DNA of 64,000 nucleotides from Evansella alkalicola (GCF_019042735.1 NZ_JAHQCR010000050.1:133072-197071); one strand, 5' to 3'; shown: positions 27,290-37,651, counted from the first letter of the stretch. Numbers and translations are program-made. Notes: generated by a model from the letters alone, not told the origin.

Positions 27290-28732
27290 TTAATTTAAGT
27301 ACGGATTAGGATTCACAGCAGAACTTCCACCTCTATAACCACCAGGGTGAACTTCAAAATGAAGGTGAACACCAGTTGAACTACCTGTCGTACCCATCAC
27401 ACCAATCACTTGCCCCCTACTTACACGTTGTCCAGGAGAGACATTGAATGATGCTAAGTGAGCATACAATGTAGTATATGGTTGTCCGTCAATAATATGA
27501 GAGATCAATATCGTGTTCCCAAAGCCACCCATCCAGCTTGTTTGAATGACTGTGCCTGCTTCTGCAGCATAAATATTCAGTCCACCATCACGACCGTAGT
27601 CAATGCCATTATGTGGCCTTACGTAGCCATAGATCGGGTGAAGACGATTAGGATTAAAGTTTGAAGTTACTCTACCGTCAGAAGGTCTAAATAAAGTTGC
27701 CGAACTATTACCGGAACCATTACTTACAGTAGTGTTATCTGAGCCACTGCCAGTCGATCCACCGGAAGTCCCACTTCCAGTCGAACCTCCAGAATTCCCG
27801 CCAGTACCAGAGTTACTTTTGGCCTCTTCTTCTGCTTTCGCCTGTTCCTGTTTCTTTCTTTCCTCTTCCTCTTGCTGACGCTTCAATTCTTCTTGTCTTT
27901 TCCGTTCCTCTTCCTCTTGACGCTTACGCTCTTCTTCAAGACGTCTCTGTTCTTCTTCCCAAAGCTCAAGCTCTTTCTTTGTTGCCTCTTCTTGCGCCTT
28001 TAAAAACTGTTGCTCTTCCTCATAACTCATTAATTGCTCTTCAAGGTTGATTCCTTTTCTCACTAACGCTTCAATAACGACATCTTTTTCATCTTTTTGA
28101 TCTTCAAGGTCGTTACGAAGACTTTCTAACTCTTTCATTTGAGACTCTAATCCTGCAAGTTCACTTTCAAGGGCATGAGTTGCAACTTCAAGTGCATTTT
28201 TATCAGCAACATGCTGTTCAAGAATATTTCTATCCTGTTGTGCAATTGTATTTAAAGCAGTTACTCTTTCAATTAAATCTCCAAAACTTCTAGCTCCAAG
28301 TATGACTTCTATATAGTGAACAGTGCCACCGTTCTTATACATAGAACGTACGCGATCCTTCAATAGTTCATCCCTTTGAGCAATTCTCTTTTCTAAAACA
28401 ACAATTTCCTGTCTTAAATCTTCAATTCTTTCCTTCGTCTCATCAATTTCCTCTTGTTTATCATCAATCTTTAAGTTCGTTGCAGCCATTTCTTCATCAA
28501 GACGTCGAAGGTCGGCTTCCATTACCTTCACTTCTGCCTCAACTTCTTGAAGCTCACCTTCTGTTTTATCCGCTTCATTTTGCAATTCACTTTGTTGTTC
28601 TTTTATTGTATCAATTTGCTCTTCCAGTTCCTGCCCAGTATTGGCTTCTGCTGTAGAGATGAATACTTTTCCTGCATATGGAACTAGCGTTAACAGGAGC
28701 ACTAGACTAACCAGCAACAATCTTCGGTCCAT
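27290..28732 (-). CDS. EnvC-like murein hydrolase: coiled coil plus M23 peptidase
   Basis: Secreted 480-aa peptidoglycan hydrolase. A signal peptide (about 1-30) is followed by coiled coil (about 33-250), then a Glu/Arg-rich helix (about 250-310), a Gly/Ser/Thr linker, and a C-terminal M23 (LytM) domain. The domain has both zinc motifs, HNGIDYG and HLHFEV. Coiled-coil M23 proteins beside ftsEX are typically activated by FtsEX, and the gene directly follows ftsX. Inference: the cell-wall effector of this FtsEX. Confidence 0.9.
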   Translation of the reverse strand: MDRRLLLVSLVLLLTLVPYAGKVFISTAEANTGQELEEQIDTIKEQQSELQNEADKTEGELQEVEAEVKVMEADLRRLDEEMAATNLKIDDKQEEIDETKERIEDLRQEIVVLEKRIAQRDELLKDRVRSMYKNGGTVHYIEVILGARSFGDLIERVTALNTIAQQDRNILEQHVADKNALEVATHALESELAGLESQMKELESLRNDLEDQKDEKDVVIEALVRKGINLEEQLMSYEEEQQFLKAQEEATKKELELWEEEQRRLEEERKRQEEEERKRQEELKRQQEEEERKKQEQAKAEEEAKSNSGTGGNSGGSTGSGTSGGSTGSGSDNTTVSNGSGNSSATLFRPSDGRVTSNFNPNRLHPIYGYVRPHNGIDYGRDGGLNIYAAEAGTVIQTSWMGGFGNTILISHIIDGQPYTTLYAHLASFNVSPGQRVSRGQVIGVMGTTGSSTGVHLHFEVHPGGYRGGSSAVNPNPYLN

Positions 28733-28837
28733 AGATTCTCCCCCTTTTTTCGAAAAAAGACAATTATATTTCCTAGGAAATTAAAAATCCCCTATAATTC
28801 TAAATCTATCGACAGAAACTCTTAAGCTATTATCCTC

Positions 28838-29731
28838 TTAGACTCTTAAGAATTTACGTACACTCATCATACTTCCCCAAACACCAACAAAGGCTCCGAT
28901 CCCTAATAGTAAAACAGCCATTTGCATTGCTAATGGATTTGTTGGTAGGAATTGGAAGAACTCAACTCCAGTAGCCGTCCCCATACTGCTGTAAAAACGA
29001 GAGTAGGAATATGCGAGAACAGTGATCGGTATTAACGCACCTAATACACCTAAAAGTAAACCTTCAATAAAGAATGGCCATCGGATAAATCCGTTTGTCG
29101 CACCAACTAGTTTCATAATCTGAATTTCTCTTTTTCTCGCAATAATTGTCAGTTTAATTGTATTTGCAATTAAGAACATCGCAGTGAACATTAGACCCAA
29201 AATCAGAAATAATCCAATCGTTCGTATAAGGGACGTTGCAGCAAATAATTGTTCAAAAATATCGCTCCCGTATTCCACATTCTCTACATGTGGTAACTCT
29301 TCAATGTCCGTTGCAATAAGATCTGTTTCCTCTGGATTCTCAGCTTGTACAACAAAAACATCATTTAATGGGTTTTCATCCCGTAATGTTTCAAAAATAT
29401 CACCTTGGTCACCAAGACTAGCAATAAGGGAATCTAGTCCTTCTTCCTTTGGCACAAATTCTATTGCATCGACGCCATCTATGTTTTCTAGTTCAGAAAG
29501 TAACTCTCCCTGATCTGTTTCCGAAGCAGTTATATCTACAAAGACTCTAACTTCCACATCTTCCTCAAGAGAGCTTGCGAAATGATTGACATTCATAATT
29601 AATAATAGAAACGCACCAACGACTAGGAGCATGACTGTTACTGCACTGATAGATGCAAACGTCATCCAACCGTTTCTTATAAGGTTTTTACCACCTTCAC
29701 TAATGTGACGAGCAAGTGATCTACCTTTCAT
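28838..29731 (-). CDS. ftsX: FtsX, ABC-type permease-like cell-division protein
   Basis: Membrane partner of FtsE; together they activate extracellular peptidoglycan hydrolases. Four TM segments with the family topology: TM1 after NLIRNGWMTFASISAVTVML, a large extracellular loop (about 55-150), then three TM segments and the KREIQIMKLVGAT cytoplasmic motif. Start at ATG 29731 (297 aa), 9 nt after AAGGGGG; upstream in-frame starts lie inside ftsE. Overlaps the ftsE end by 11 nt. Confidence 0.95.
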   Translation of the reverse strand: MKGRSLARHISEGGKNLIRNGWMTFASISAVTVMLLVVGAFLLLIMNVNHFASSLEEDVEVRVFVDITASETDQGELLSELENIDGVDAIEFVPKEEGLDSLIASLGDQGDIFETLRDENPLNDVFVVQAENPEETDLIATDIEELPHVENVEYGSDIFEQLFAATSLIRTIGLFLILGLMFTAMFLIANTIKLTIIARKREIQIMKLVGATNGFIRWPFFIEGLLLGVLGALIPITVLAYSYSRFYSSMGTATGVEFFQFLPTNPLAMQMAVLLLGIGAFVGVWGSMMSVRKFLRV

Positions 29732-30407
29732 AACCGTAATCCCCCTTCTGTTCATCTCGAGCGATCCGGCCTTCTTCAATGGCAATGACACGTTTGCGGA
29801 GTGTGTTTACGATCTCCTTATTGTGGGTAGCCATAACAATAGTAGTTCCACGATCATTGATTTCCTCGAGAATATGCATAATTTCCCATGATGTCTCAGG
29901 GTCAAGGTTTCCTGTAGGCTCGTCCGCTATTAAAACAGCTGGATTGTTAACAATTGCCCTTGCAATCGCAACACGCTGTTGTTCCCCACCAGAAATTTCA
30001 TGTGGGAAAAAACGAGCTTTATTTTTCAAACGAACGATCTCTAATACGTTCATCACCTTTTTGCGAATATTGGTTTTACTTTCTTCAATAACTTCCATAG
30101 CAAACGCAACGTTTTCATAAACAGATAAGTTAGGGAGTAATTTGAAGTCCTGAAAAATAACCCCCATATTTCGACGAATATAAGGAATATGACGTTCTTT
30201 TACTTTTGCTAAATTATTTCTATTAATGATAATATCTCCACGAGTTGGTTTTTCCTCACGGTACATCATTTTTATAAAAGTGGACTTACCAGCACCACTT
30301 GGACCTACAACATAAACAAATTCACCTTTTTCAATATCAATATTAATCCCGTTTATGGCCATAACACCATTCGGGTACGTCTTCCATACATCCTTCATAT
30401 GAATCAT
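29721..30407 (-). CDS. ftsE: FtsE, cell-division ABC ATPase
   Basis: ATPase that powers FtsX. Walker A GPSGAGKST, Q-loop FQDFKLL, signature SGGEQQRVAIARA, Walker B VLIADEPTGNLD, H-loop ATHNKEIV. Length 228 aa is standard. ATG 30407 (MIHMKDVWKTYPNG) matches homologue starts; the SD is weak (GGGAT), so the start is less certain than the family. Confidence 0.96.
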   Translation of the reverse strand: MIHMKDVWKTYPNGVMAINGINIDIEKGEFVYVVGPSGAGKSTFIKMMYREEKPTRGDIIINRNNLAKVKERHIPYIRRNMGVIFQDFKLLPNLSVYENVAFAMEVIEESKTNIRKKVMNVLEIVRLKNKARFFPHEISGGEQQRVAIARAIVNNPAVLIADEPTGNLDPETSWEIMHILEEINDRGTTIVMATHNKEIVNTLRKRVIAIEEGRIARDEQKGDYGYER

Positions 30408-30805
30408 ATAGCATCCCATCCCATTTTGTGATTTACTAAGTTGACCATTTATCTAAGCTGGTTGATATAAACCATTTTATAAACTAAATTGTATTATCAT
30501 GTCAGTTCATGTCGAAATCTACCGTAAAAAGACTATAATTCTTGTAAATAATCGTTAAATCAACAAATCTCTCGACAGTATATATTATAACATCTATATT
30601 TGACGTGTTAAGGGTATTTTTTTTACAGTTTCATTTCAATCTTGATATATTTCTACCAATTTTGAAATGAACTGGAACTTTTCTTGGAAAAACAAGGTGG
30701 ATTCTCCTATGCGTGGGGTGATTACCAAAGGCGGTTCTAAGTCATTAAAAAGGCTAGGTCTACTTAAAATGATAGGAAAAAATGTAATGATAGGGGTTTT
30801 TAGTA

Positions 30806-30876
30806 ATTGATGTTTATTGTAGATTGAGATTGATGTTTATTGAAGATTACTGTTTATTGTAGATTGCTGTTTTTCA
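30806..30876. repeat. Short direct repeats (TGTTTATTG.AGATT)
   Basis: Three imperfect copies of a ~20-nt motif containing TGTTTATTGWAGATT lie head to tail just before the 51-bp array. Probably slippage-derived. Confidence 0.6.
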
Positions 30877-30933
30877 TTAATTTATTTTTTTGGTAAATGA
30901 TGTTCTTCAGTTTTTCTCACTCTGTGTGCACTT

Positions 30934-31190
30934 TTGGAGAATGCGGACTAGATTCTTCACTCCCGACATTTCCTGGCCGCATTATCGCAAAATGCGGACT
31001 AGGTTCTTCACTCTCGTCATTTCTTGGTGCATTATCGCAAAATGCGGACTAGTTTCCACACTCCCGGCATTTCCTGGCCGCATTTTCGCAAAATGCGGAC
31101 TAGATTCTTCACTCCCGACATTTCCTGGCCGCATTTTCGCAAAATGCGGACTAGATTCCACACTCCCGTCATTTCCTGGCCGCATTCCAA
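30934..31190. repeat. 51-bp tandem array, 5 units with CCGCATTTT/AAAATGCGG hairpin
   Basis: ATGCGGACTAG recurs at 30941, 30992, 31042, 31093 and 31144 (period 50-51). Between copies, CCGCATTTT and AAAATGCGG can form a 9-bp stem around CGC. The region falls between the ftsE promoter region and the cccB terminator. Both strands stay open for about 90-110 codons, which reflects the repeat, not a gene. Confidence 0.88.
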
Positions 31191-31356
31191 ATATTAGAAA
31201 CAAAAACATGTTTTCTAATCCAATTCGCTCCTGAAGAAGCATAAAACTTAAAGCAAAAACCCGAAAAGCTTATAGCCCAAAGGCACAAAACCCAAATCTT
31301 AAATATAAAAACGTAAATAAAACTACCCATTCCCACATACAAATACCACTTAAAAC

Positions 31357-31392
31357 TAAAAAGTCACCCCTAAATTAAACTTTAGGAGTGAC
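31357..31392 (-). terminator. Intrinsic terminator after cccB
   Basis: GTCACCCCTAAA (31363-31374) pairs with TTTAGGAGTGAC (31381-31392) with one mismatch; five T follow on the minus strand. Confidence 0.88.
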
Positions 31393-31421
31393 AAACTAAT
31401 ATTATATATTAATATTTACAC

Positions 31422-31784
31422 TTATTGATGAGATGCAACCCAAGCTGATACATCATGAAGTTCGTCTTCATCTGGAACCAGACCACCAGGCATTCTACCA
31501 GGTCCTTCAACAATTGCTGCTTTTACCTCGTCATAGGAATAACCTACGATTGCAGGGCCGGAAGTTCCACCAAGGTCACCACCGTGACAACCAATACAGT
31601 TGGCAACATATACTTCTTCACCATTATTAGCGTCGTATGTACCAACGTCCTCACCTACATCAGCTGCTGATTCTTCTGTACCTGTATCAGCGTCATTTGT
31701 GTCTGGTGCAGGCTCGTCTGCATCATCGCCGCCACAAGCGCCAAGTACTAGGACTGCCCCCAAAACAACTAGTAACTTTTTCAT
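31422..31784 (-). CDS. cccB: CccB-like cytochrome c-551 lipoprotein
   Basis: Small membrane-anchored cytochrome c. Lipoprotein signal ending LGACGG (lipidated Cys at 17), then a ~40-residue Asp/Glu/Thr/Ala-rich linker and the heme domain with CIGCH and the distal Met in GRMPGG. Length 120 aa and place between yvjA and ftsE match B. subtilis cccB. Likely donates electrons to a terminal oxidase. ATG follows AGGAGGG. Confidence 0.93.
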   Translation of the reverse strand: MKKLLVVLGAVLVLGACGGDDADEPAPDTNDADTGTEESAADVGEDVGTYDANNGEEVYVANCIGCHGGDLGGTSGPAIVGYSYDEVKAAIVEGPGRMPGGLVPDEDELHDVSAWVASHQ

Positions 31785-31861
31785 CTTTAACCCTCCTATT
31801 TAAATAAGAAACTTTTGTATGGAAAGTTACCCATAACCTTCCAACCTACATTATAACCTAT

Positions 31862-32758
31862 TCAATTTTTTTTGAAACCCTCACCAAGTACCTCTGAAGC
31901 GTTACTTACTATGACAAAGGCGTTAGGATCAATGGTCCTCACAATATGTGTCAATTTTGTGACTTCGTTTCTCCCCACCACACACATGAGCACAGGTCGT
32001 TCATGATTCGTATATCCACCATATCCTACAAGCTTTGTCACACCACGATCCACCTGTGTAAGTAACCCTTGCTTGACCTCCTCTTCATAGTTTGAAATGA
32101 TGATCGCCATTTTTGAATAGCCTAGTCCAGTTTGAACGAGATCAATTGTTTTCCCAGTCACAAATAAACCAATTAACGCATAAAGGGCATATTCGAATCC
32201 AAATATGAATGCTGATGAGATCACAACGAGACCATCCATTGTAAAAACACAAGCTCCTAGAGACATTCCTGTGTACTTATTGACGATTTGCGCGGCCAGG
32301 TCAGTGCCACCAGTGGAAGAGTTAGAGCGAAAGACGATACCTAAACCTAACCCAACCCCTATACCGCCAAAAAGGGCAGCTAGTAACGGATCCGTTGTTG
32401 CAGGCTCCCAATCTCTTGTTAAAAATACGACGAAAGGTAAAAATACAGTCCCAACAAATGTTTTTACACCGTACATGATACTTCCAACAAGACTTCCACC
32501 TAGAAGAAGGACCCCTGCAATAAACAGAGGGATATTCAGTCCCCATTGCGTAAATGCTGGCTCAAATCCTAATGTGTTTTGTAGCAAAATGGATATCCCC
32601 GAGACGCCACCAGAAGCAATTCGGTTTGGTAATAAAAATATGTTAAATGTAATTGCAACGATGGCGGATCCCAATAAGACATGACCAAACTCGAATATAA
32701 TTTTATGAATTGGATTTAAAGGTTCTTGAACACGAGTTCTTTTCATTTGTTTCATCAT
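31862..32758 (-). CDS. yvjA: YitT-family membrane protein (YvjA-like)
   Basis: 298 aa with five to six hydrophobic segments in the first ~210 residues (YitT_membrane, formerly DUF161) and a cytoplasmic DUF2179 domain at the C-terminus (SKMAIIISNYEEEVKQGLL, LMCVVGRNEVTKLTHIV). Function unknown; position between prfB and cccB is that of B. subtilis yvjA. ATG 32758 lies 9 nt after AAAGGTG; earlier in-frame starts lack a proper SD. Confidence 0.85.
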   Translation of the reverse strand: MMKQMKRTRVQEPLNPIHKIIFEFGHVLLGSAIVAITFNIFLLPNRIASGGVSGISILLQNTLGFEPAFTQWGLNIPLFIAGVLLLGGSLVGSIMYGVKTFVGTVFLPFVVFLTRDWEPATTDPLLAALFGGIGVGLGLGIVFRSNSSTGGTDLAAQIVNKYTGMSLGACVFTMDGLVVISSAFIFGFEYALYALIGLFVTGKTIDLVQTGLGYSKMAIIISNYEEEVKQGLLTQVDRGVTKLVGYGGYTNHERPVLMCVVGRNEVTKLTHIVRTIDPNAFVIVSNASEVLGEGFKKN

Positions 32759-32962
32759 AGATAGCATCACCTTTTCAAGAAAAAATATGTATAAGTCCAA
32801 AGTACAAAATACTAAGTACGAAAATCCTAAAGTAGTATACACCTGTATTGAAAATATGTAAACGCCAACTCAGTACCGCTTTAACTCAGCAAATTCCACC
32901 TTTTTTTTTCACATAAACAAAAAAAAATAGCCCAATTTAGGACACCCTCCAAACAAACACAC

Positions 32963-32992
32963 GAAAAAAGGTGGTCCAATTCAAGACCACCT
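32963..32992 (-). terminator. Intrinsic terminator after prfB
   Basis: AGGTGGTC (32969-32976) pairs with GACCACCT (32985-32992); six T follow on the minus strand, about 20 nt past the prfB stop. Confidence 0.88.
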
Positions 32993-33014
32993 TCAAACAA
33001 ACACCATATATCTT

Positions 33015-34116
33015 CTATTTAATTTGTGAGCGTAAATAGGCATCTACGAATGGCTCTAGATCTCCATCCATTACAGCCTGGGTATTACCAGTTTCATAAT
33101 TCGTACGGTGATCCTTCACCATGTTATAAGGGTGAAATACGTAAGAACGGATCTGACTTCCCCATCCAATATCAGACTGTTCACCGCGAATTTCATCTAA
33201 TTCCTGCTGTTGTTTTTCAAGCTCAAGCTGGAAAAGTTTCGCTTTCAACATTTTCATCGCCTGATCCCTGTTTTTTATCTGAGAACGCTCAGACTGGCAA
33301 GTTACAACCGTGTTTGTCGGGATATGCGTGATTCTAACGGCTGAGTCTGTCGTGTTAATATGCTGACCACCTGCACCACTTGCTCGATAAGTGTCAACCT
33401 TAATCTGGTCAGGAGATATATCAATTTCCACATTATCATCAAGCTCTGGCATAACCTCACAGGAAACGAAGGACGTATGACGGCGCCCTGAGGAATCGAA
33501 TGGAGAAATTCGTACGAGACGATGAACTCCTTTTTCCGCCTTCAAGTAGCCGTATGCATTATGACCTTTAATCATTAACGTGACGCTCTTCACGCCAGCT
33601 TCATCTCCAGGGAGATAATCCATCGTTTCTACTTTAAAGCCCTTTTGTTCTGCAAAACGAGTGTACATCCTCAACAACATAGACGCCCAGTCTTGAGACT
33701 CTGTTCCACCTGCCCCTGGGTGCAACTCTAGTATCGCATTGTTCTGATCGTACGGTGAGCTTAGTAAAAGTTGAAGTTCGAAGTCGTTCACTCGTTTAGA
33801 AAGATCTTTTACTCCATCTTCTAAATCCTCAGCTAATTCCTCGTCCCCTTCCTCTTTTACAAGTTCATAGGAAACTTCTAAATCATCATAATCTGCCTGG
33901 AGATCGTTATAGCCATCCACAAGCTCTTTTAAAGCATTGTTTTCAGAAATAATTTTTTGTGCTTTATCTTGATCATCCCAAAAGGACGGTTCTGACATAA
34001 TGTCTTCTAATTCTGCAATTCGGGTTTGCTTCTCTTCTAAGTCAAAGAGACCCCCTAAAGTCCGCTAATCGCTTAGCCATGTTTTCTAATTCTTGTTTTA
34101 GCTCTACTAATTCCAT
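33015..34116 (-). CDS. prfB: PrfB, peptide chain release factor 2, with programmed +1 frameshift
   Basis: RF2 reads UGA/UAA stops. Translation begins at ATG 34116; after 24 codons the frame meets TGA at 34042-34044. The context AGGGGG-TCT-CTT-TGA-C is the canonical autoregulatory +1 frameshift site: internal SD, slippery CTT, weak UGA. After the shift the frame continues to 33015, giving 366 residues. Motifs: SPF tripeptide in RISPFDSSG (UGA recognition) and GGQ in SGAGGQHINTT (peptidyl hydrolysis). Confidence 0.97.
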
Positions 34117-34148
34117 CTCATCACCCCGAAGTTTTATTGAAAACTAGG

Positions 34149-34175
34149 AGAAGACACTGTAGCAGCGTCTTCTCA
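34149..34175 (-). terminator. Hairpin between secA and prfB
   Basis: GAGAAGAC (34149-34156) pairs perfectly with GTCTTCTC (34168-34175). Only a weak T-tract follows, so termination may be partial and secA transcription may continue into prfB. Confidence 0.65.
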
Positions 34176-34260
34176 GCAAATTTACTTAATTATTTATAGC
34201 AGTTTTTCCATGCATGACGAATATCCATCCCTGAAGCATTCGCATTGTTAGGCAGAAAAT

Positions 34261-36777
34261 CTATTTCCCATGACACTGCTTATATTTTTTACCAGATCCA
34301 CATGGACATGGGTCGTTGCGTCCTACTGTGTTACTTTTCTTGAATGGTGTACGACGCTTTTCTTGCTTCGCGTCATTGGAGCTGCGGTGAACTGCTTTTC
34401 CTACAGCCACTTGCTTCCTTTCAAGATTCGATTCAATTTGAGCGTTCATAATGTAGCGAGTAACGTCCTCTTCAATAGAAGCTACCATTTGCTCGAACAT
34501 CTCAAAGCCTTCAAATTTGTATTCACGTAACGGATCATTTTGACCATATGCACGAAGGTGAATACCTTGGCGTAGCTGATCCATTTGGTCAATATGACTA
34601 GTCCATTTAGAGTCAACCATGCGTAAAACAATAACCTTCTCGAATTCACGCATTCTCTCAGGTGTGAAGTCTTCTTCACGACGGTCATATTCCCTTGCAG
34701 CTCGCTCTATGATAAGCTCAGACATTTCTTCTGGCTCTAAGCCGTTAATGTCTTTTAATTCAATTTCCTCGTCGTTTAAAACATTCGCGTTAATGTAATC
34801 AACGATCCCTTGCAGATTCCAATCCTCTGGAACTTCGTTTGCTGGAGTATAAGCTGACACCGTTCTTTCTATTGTAGACTCAATCATTTTTTCCACAACG
34901 TCACGAAGGTTGTCAGATTCAAGAACTTCCATACGTTGTTCGTAAATGATATCACGTTGCTCACGCATAACATCATCATACTGTAGGATTTGTTTACGAG
35001 CGTCGAAGTTATTACCTTCCACTCGTTTTTGAGCCTGCTCTACTGCACGGGAAACAAGTTTACTTTCAATTGGTTGATCCTCGTCCATCCCGAGTTTTTC
35101 CATCATATTACTCATGTTATCAGAACCGAATCGACGCATAAGCGTATCTTCTAAAGAAAGATAGAAACGAGATTCACCTGGGTCCCCTTGACGACCAGAA
35201 CGTCCACGGAGCTGATTATCGATTCGTCTACTTTCATGACGCTCTGTACCTAGTACAAATAGACCTCCAAGCTCTTTAACACCTTCACCGAGCTTGATGT
35301 CCGTACCACGACCAGCCATGTTAGTAGCGATAGTGACTGCTTTACGTTGACCTGCGCCTTCAATAATTTCCGCTTCTCTTTCATGATTCTTTGCGTTTAA
35401 AACGTTGTGCGGGACACGTTTCTTTTTCAGCATGTTCGAAAGTAGCTCTGACGTATCTACGTTTACAGTACCAACGAGAACAGGTTGCCCCTTTTCATAG
35501 AGCTCACCAATTTTTTCTACAATAGAACGAAATTTCGCTTCTGTCGTTTTAAAAATTAAGTCAGGATTATCAATACGGACAATCGGCTCATTCGTAGGAA
35601 CGGAATAAACATTCATATTATAAATGTTCCGGAATTCCTCTTCCTCCGTTTTTGCCGTACCAGTCATACCAGCAAGCTTCTTGTACATACGGAAATAGTT
35701 CTGGAACGTAATCGACGCAAGTGTCATACTCTCGCGCTTAATCTCCAGACCTTCCTTCGCTTCAATAGCTTGGTGGAGGCCATCACTATATCGGCGGCCC
35801 TTCATGAGACGTCCAGTGAATTGGTCAACGATAACGACTTCCCCGTCTTCCACCACATAGTCTTCGTCAAGAATCATAACTTTATAAGCTTTTAATGCCT
35901 GATTAATATGATGGTTTAACTGAACGTGCTCAGAGTTAAAAAGGTTCTCAATGTTAAATGCTTTCTCAGCTTTACTAACCCCTTCATCTGTTAACTGCAC
36001 ATTCTTTGTTTTTTCATCATACGTAAAGTCCTCTTCTTCCTTCAACATGCGGACAAAGGAGTTTGCCGCTGTATAAAGCTGAGTCGAACGTTCCGCAGAT
36101 CCAGAAATGATAAGTGGCGTACGAGCTTCGTCAATTAAAATGGAGTCAACCTCATCGACAATGGCATAGTGTAGTGGACGTTGCACCATATCTTTTTTAT
36201 AGATGACCATGTTGTCTCTTAAATAGTCAAAGCCGAATTCATTATTCGTTCCATACGTGATATCCGCACTATATGCTTCACGCTTCTCATCTTTACTCAT
36301 TCCAGAAACATTTAGACCTACCGTTAGGCCCAGGAAGTTATATAGTTTACCCATTTCCTCCGCATCACGGCGTGCCAAATATTCGTTAACTGTAACAACG
36401 TGAACGCCTTTTTCCGTAATAGCGTTAAGGTAAACTGCTAGTGTCGCAACTAATGTTTTACCTTCCCCTGTTTTCATCTCTGAAATGTCACCATGATGAA
36501 GAATAATCCCACCGAGGAGCTGTACTTGATAGTGCGTTAATCCAAGAGCACGAGTTGAACCTTCACGCACAACAGCGAAAGCTTCTGGCAGCATGTCCTC
36601 CAATGACTCCCCATTGCGGTAGCGCTCTTTAAATTCTTCTGTTTTCTTACGGAGACCGTCATCACTAAGCTTTTTCATATCATCAGCTAGTGCTTCAATC
36701 TTATCTACATGCTTTTGCAATTTCTTTAAATGTCTCGCATCCGTATCTCCAATGACCTTCTTTAATAAACCTAACAT
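34261..36777 (-). CDS. secA: SecA, preprotein translocase ATPase
   Basis: Motor of the Sec pathway. NBD1 has MKTGEGKTLVA (Walker A) and VDEVDSILIDEA (DEAD); the preprotein cross-linking domain and NBD2 (MAGRGTDIKLG, QLRGRSGRQGDPG) follow. A long helical scaffold and C-terminal zinc finger CPCGSGKKYKQCHG complete it. Length 838 aa is typical. ATG follows AAGGGAG. Confidence 0.98.
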   Translation of the reverse strand: MLGLLKKVIGDTDARHLKKLQKHVDKIEALADDMKKLSDDGLRKKTEEFKERYRNGESLEDMLPEAFAVVREGSTRALGLTHYQVQLLGGIILHHGDISEMKTGEGKTLVATLAVYLNAITEKGVHVVTVNEYLARRDAEEMGKLYNFLGLTVGLNVSGMSKDEKREAYSADITYGTNNEFGFDYLRDNMVIYKKDMVQRPLHYAIVDEVDSILIDEARTPLIISGSAERSTQLYTAANSFVRMLKEEEDFTYDEKTKNVQLTDEGVSKAEKAFNIENLFNSEHVQLNHHINQALKAYKVMILDEDYVVEDGEVVIVDQFTGRLMKGRRYSDGLHQAIEAKEGLEIKRESMTLASITFQNYFRMYKKLAGMTGTAKTEEEEFRNIYNMNVYSVPTNEPIVRIDNPDLIFKTTEAKFRSIVEKIGELYEKGQPVLVGTVNVDTSELLSNMLKKKRVPHNVLNAKNHEREAEIIEGAGQRKAVTIATNMAGRGTDIKLGEGVKELGGLFVLGTERHESRRIDNQLRGRSGRQGDPGESRFYLSLEDTLMRRFGSDNMSNMMEKLGMDEDQPIESKLVSRAVEQAQKRVEGNNFDARKQILQYDDVMREQRDIIYEQRMEVLESDNLRDVVEKMIESTIERTVSAYTPANEVPEDWNLQGIVDYINANVLNDEEIELKDINGLEPEEMSELIIERAAREYDRREEDFTPERMREFEKVIVLRMVDSKWTSHIDQMDQLRQGIHLRAYGQNDPLREYKFEGFEMFEQMVASIEEDVTRYIMNAQIESNLERKQVAVGKAVHRSSNDAKQEKRRTPFKKSNTVGRNDPCPCGSGKKYKQCHGK

Positions 36778-36955
36778 CGGACATTACTCCCTTATCCTTT
36801 ATTTCCTATATCTACATATTAACGCTATTTTGATGATTTTGTTGTGGATTTTTATGTAAAAAATGAAGTGTAACGTAAAGAAACCTTGGTCAATACTAAC
36901 AAAGCTACCTTTCATTTTAACAGTTTGACCTTATCCTTACAAGGACAAGAATATT

Positions 36956-37001
36956 TCAGGGACCTGGTCCCCGAACTTAAATTCGGGGACCAGGTCCCTG
37001 A
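36956..37001. repeat. REP-type palindrome pair upstream of secA
   Basis: Two opposed cores form perfect 20-bp arms (36956-36975 / 36982-37001) around a 6-nt loop, the same design as 167-212. Confidence 0.9.
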
Positions 37002-37043
37002 CAATTTTGTGACAGGTAATACATCAAGGAGTACCTCCAACAT

Positions 37044-37080
37044 AAAAGGAGCCTCCCACTTTATAGGAAGACTCCTTATT
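37044..37080. terminator. Intrinsic terminator after hpf
   Basis: AAGGAG-CCTCC pairs with GGAAG-ACTCCTT (about 37046-37077); T-runs flank it on both strands. About 25 nt past the hpf stop. Confidence 0.8.
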
Positions 37081-37102
37081 TTTATCGTTAGATTTTATGA
37101 TT

Positions 37103-37651
37103 TTATTCGGGCTCAATTAAGCCGTAGCGTCCATCTTTACGTTTGTAAACTACATTCGTTGATCCACTTACTGCATCAGAGAATACGAAGAAGTTATGCC
37201 CTAGCATATCCATTTGTAGAATAGCCTCTTCTGCGTCCATTGGCTTTAAGTCAAATTTCTTCGTACGGACAACTTCGATTTCATCACTTTCTGGCGTTTC
37301 TTCCGCTAATGGTTCTAGGTCGTTTTTAAACATATATTTTAAACTATCATCTTGTCTAAATTTACGGTTCACTTTCGTTTTATGTTTACGAATTTGTCTT
37401 TCAAGCTTTTCAATTACTAAGTCAATCGCTGCATACATGTCAGTATGTTTTTCCTCAGCTCTTAGTAGAAGCTTCGGTAGAGGGATTGTAATTTCAACTT
37501 TTTGATCGTTGTTTATCACACTCATTTTAACATTTACATCTGGTGTTGGTTCAAAGTCAAAGTACCTCTCCAATTTCCCTACTTTTTTCTCCACATAATC
37601 TCTTAATGCTGGTGTAATTTCAAGGTTTTCGCCACGAATATTAAAATTCAT
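37103..37651 (-). CDS. hpf: HPF, long-form ribosome hibernation promoting factor
   Basis: Dimerises 70S ribosomes into 100S particles in stationary phase. N-terminal S30Ae domain (MNFNIRGENLEITPALRDYVEKKVGKLERY) and a C-terminal dimerisation domain (KKFDLKPMDAEEAILQMDMLGHNFFVF). Length 182 aa is that of the long form (B. subtilis YvyD). ATG 37651 follows AAAGGAGGAG. In B. subtilis it is sigma-B/H regulated; I could not identify such a promoter here. Confidence 0.95.
   Translation of the reverse strand: MNFNIRGENLEITPALRDYVEKKVGKLERYFDFEPTPDVNVKMSVINNDQKVEITIPLPKLLLRAEEKHTDMYAAIDLVIEKLERQIRKHKTKVNRKFRQDDSLKYMFKNDLEPLAEETPESDEIEVVRTKKFDLKPMDAEEAILQMDMLGHNFFVFSDAVSGSTNVVYKRKDGRYGLIEPE

Noticed and set aside
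30890..31242. Overlapping plus- and minus-strand frames across the 51-bp array
   Set aside because: Repeat-derived low-complexity frames on both strands without start signals.
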